Source of the DNA: Ensifer sp. BR816
GTDB lineage: Bacteria > Pseudomonadota > Alphaproteobacteria > Rhizobiales > Rhizobiaceae
DNA: 64,000 nucleotides
Reading direction: 5' to 3'
NCBI RefSeq assembly: GCF_000378985.1
Contig: NZ_KB905370.1
Span: 4,710,799-4,774,798 of the forward strand
Under the pieces are notes generated by a model, which was not told the DNA's origin, ran no database searches, and was given only the letters and a program-made list of their open reading frames with translations. This document shows positions 63,030 to 64,000 of the stretch, one piece after another. How positions within the stretch are numbered: the stretch's first letter is position 1; every line of letters starts with the position of its first letter. The position numbers and the translations under genes were made by a program.

Positions 63030-64000
63030 ATGACAGAAACCGCTGAAAAGATCGACTATTCCTCGACGCTCTACCTGCCGCAGACGGAGTTTCCGATGCG
63101 CGCCGGCCTGCCGCAGAAGGAGCCGGAAACCGTCGCCCGCTGGCAGCAGATGGAGCTCTACAAGAAGCTTCGTGCTTCCGCCGCCGGCCGCGAGAAATTC
63201 GTGCTGCATGACGGCCCGCCCTATGCGAACGGCAACATCCATATCGGCCATGCGCTGAACAAGATCCTCAAGGACGTCATCAACCGCTCGTTCCAGATGC
63301 GCGGCTTCGACGCCAATTACGTCCCCGGCTGGGACTGCCACGGCCTGCCGATCGAATGGAAGATCGAGGAGAAGTATCGCGAGAAGGGCCGTAACAAGGA
63401 CGACGTCCCGGTCAACGAATTCCGCAAGGAATGCCGTGATTTCGCCAGCGGCTGGATTCAGGTTCAGACCGAGGAATTCAAGCGTCTCGGCATTGAGGGC
63501 GACTTCGAAAATCCCTACACGACGATGAACTTCCATGCGGAAGCGCGCATCGCCGGCGAATTGATGAAGATCGCCAGAGCCGGCCAGCTCTATCGCGGCT
63601 CGAAGCCGGTCATGTGGTCGGTGGTCGAGCGCACCGCGCTTGCCGAGGCCGAAGTCGAATATGCCGATGTCGAAAGCGACATGATCTGGGTGAAGTTCCC
63701 GGTGACCGAGGGACCGGATGCGCTTGCCGGCGCCTTCGTCGTGATCTGGACGACCACGCCCTGGACAATCCCCGGCAACCGCGCCATCGCCTATTCGTCG
63801 CGCTACGCCTACGGCCTCTACGAAGTGGCGACCGCCGAGAACGAGTATGGCCCGCAGCCCGGCGAAAAGCTGATCTTCGCCAAGCGCTTGGCGGACGAGT
63901 CGGCCGCCAAGGCGAAGGTCACCTTCAATTTCGTCCGCGACATCGAAGCAGACGAGCTTGCAGCGATAACCTGCGCGCACCCGTTGCATGGCCTCGGCGG
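63030..64000 (+). CDS. ileS: isoleucyl-tRNA synthetase, 3' part outside the window
   Basis: The frame from ATG 63030 runs open to the window end (323 codons of about 960). It begins [20 protein letters not shown]; an in-frame ATG at 63018 is an alternative. The HIGH signature is in [20 protein letters not shown], followed by [20 protein letters not shown], and the editing domain begins near [20 protein letters not shown]. It charges tRNA-Ile. No T-box leader was seen in the 280 bases upstream. Confidence 0.96.
   Translation, partial: MTETAEKIDYSSTLYLPQTEFPMRAGLPQKEPETVARWQQMELYKKLRASAAGREKFVLHDGPPYANGNIHIGHALNKILKDVINRSFQMRGFDANYVPGWDCHGLPIEWKIEEKYREKGRNKDDVPVNEFRKECRDFASGWIQVQTEEFKRLGIEGDFENPYTTMNFHAEARIAGELMKIARAGQLYRGSKPVMWSVVERTALAEAEVEYADVESDMIWVKFPVTEGPDALAGAFVVIWTTTPWTIPGNRAIAYSSRYAYGLYEVATAENEYGPQPGEKLIFAKRLADESAAKAKVTFNFVRDIEADELAAITCAHPLHGLG

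Overview
The window looks like chromosomal DNA of an alphaproteobacterium of the Sinorhizobium/Ensifer type. The evidence is high-GC coding DNA, a short-form hisG paired with hisZ, a glcD-glcE-(DUF4870)-glcF cluster, groES-groEL under a CIRCE element, intergenic mosaic elements of the RIME kind, and palindromic repeats typical of Sinorhizobium intergenic regions. Genus is inferred from gene content and order recalled for that group; no database search was run.

Two regions differ sharply. From 1 to about 16.66 kb lies an accessory region ending exactly at a tRNA-Gln gene. It holds a 5'-truncated and frameshifted LysR gene, a decayed groEL paralog, an intact class III cyclase with TolB-like and TPR regions, a frameshifted PQQ-type sorbosone/glucose dehydrogenase, an intact divergent trio (BetI-like repressor, ChoX-like choline-binding protein, alpha/beta hydrolase), an IS91-type element with its own tyrosine recombinase, a frameshifted AraC/GyrI-like regulator, relics of two endonucleases (Mrr tail, HNH), a frameshifted DUF3102-like gene, and a truncated integrase next to the tRNA 3' end. 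This reads as an old, eroding integrated island. The choline-binding trio is the most interesting intact unit in it.

From 16.66 to 64 kb the DNA is housekeeping in character and almost every gene is intact. In order: ppx/gppA, rlmE and a VOC protein; an MFS exporter divergent from a Tat-exported metallo-beta-lactamase-fold hydrolase; guaB; a MAPEG protein; a zinc alcohol dehydrogenase; a dienelactone hydrolase; an OxyR-like regulator; a LysR/DUF1127 divergent pair; a DUF937-like protein; gshA; rsmE; a PiT phosphate transporter; a Nudix hydrolase; a GntR regulator with a clear palindromic operator; a DUF3422 protein; a LysR regulator divergent from the glycolate oxidase genes; two L,D-transpeptidases; tag; a DUF305/DUF2946-like secreted pair; a PAS protein; hisS-hisZ-hisG; a glutathione S-transferase; a ferredoxin reductase; an MHYT-PAS-GGDEF-EAL protein; groES-groEL; chrB with a chrA that seems to have lost its first half; a HAD phosphatase; ribF; and the start of ileS.

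Functional groupings: glcDEF oxidise glycolate to glyoxylate; hisZ and hisG form the heteromeric first enzyme of histidine synthesis and are translationally coupled to hisS; groES and groEL are transcribed from a well-formed promoter overlapping the HrcA operator; ppx and rlmE overlap by four bases. Several start codons were moved from the longest reading frame to an internal codon with a Shine-Dalgarno sequence and family-like N-terminus, including TTG starts for the cyclase and glcF and GTG starts for the PiT transporter, the IS91 transposase and the ferredoxin reductase.
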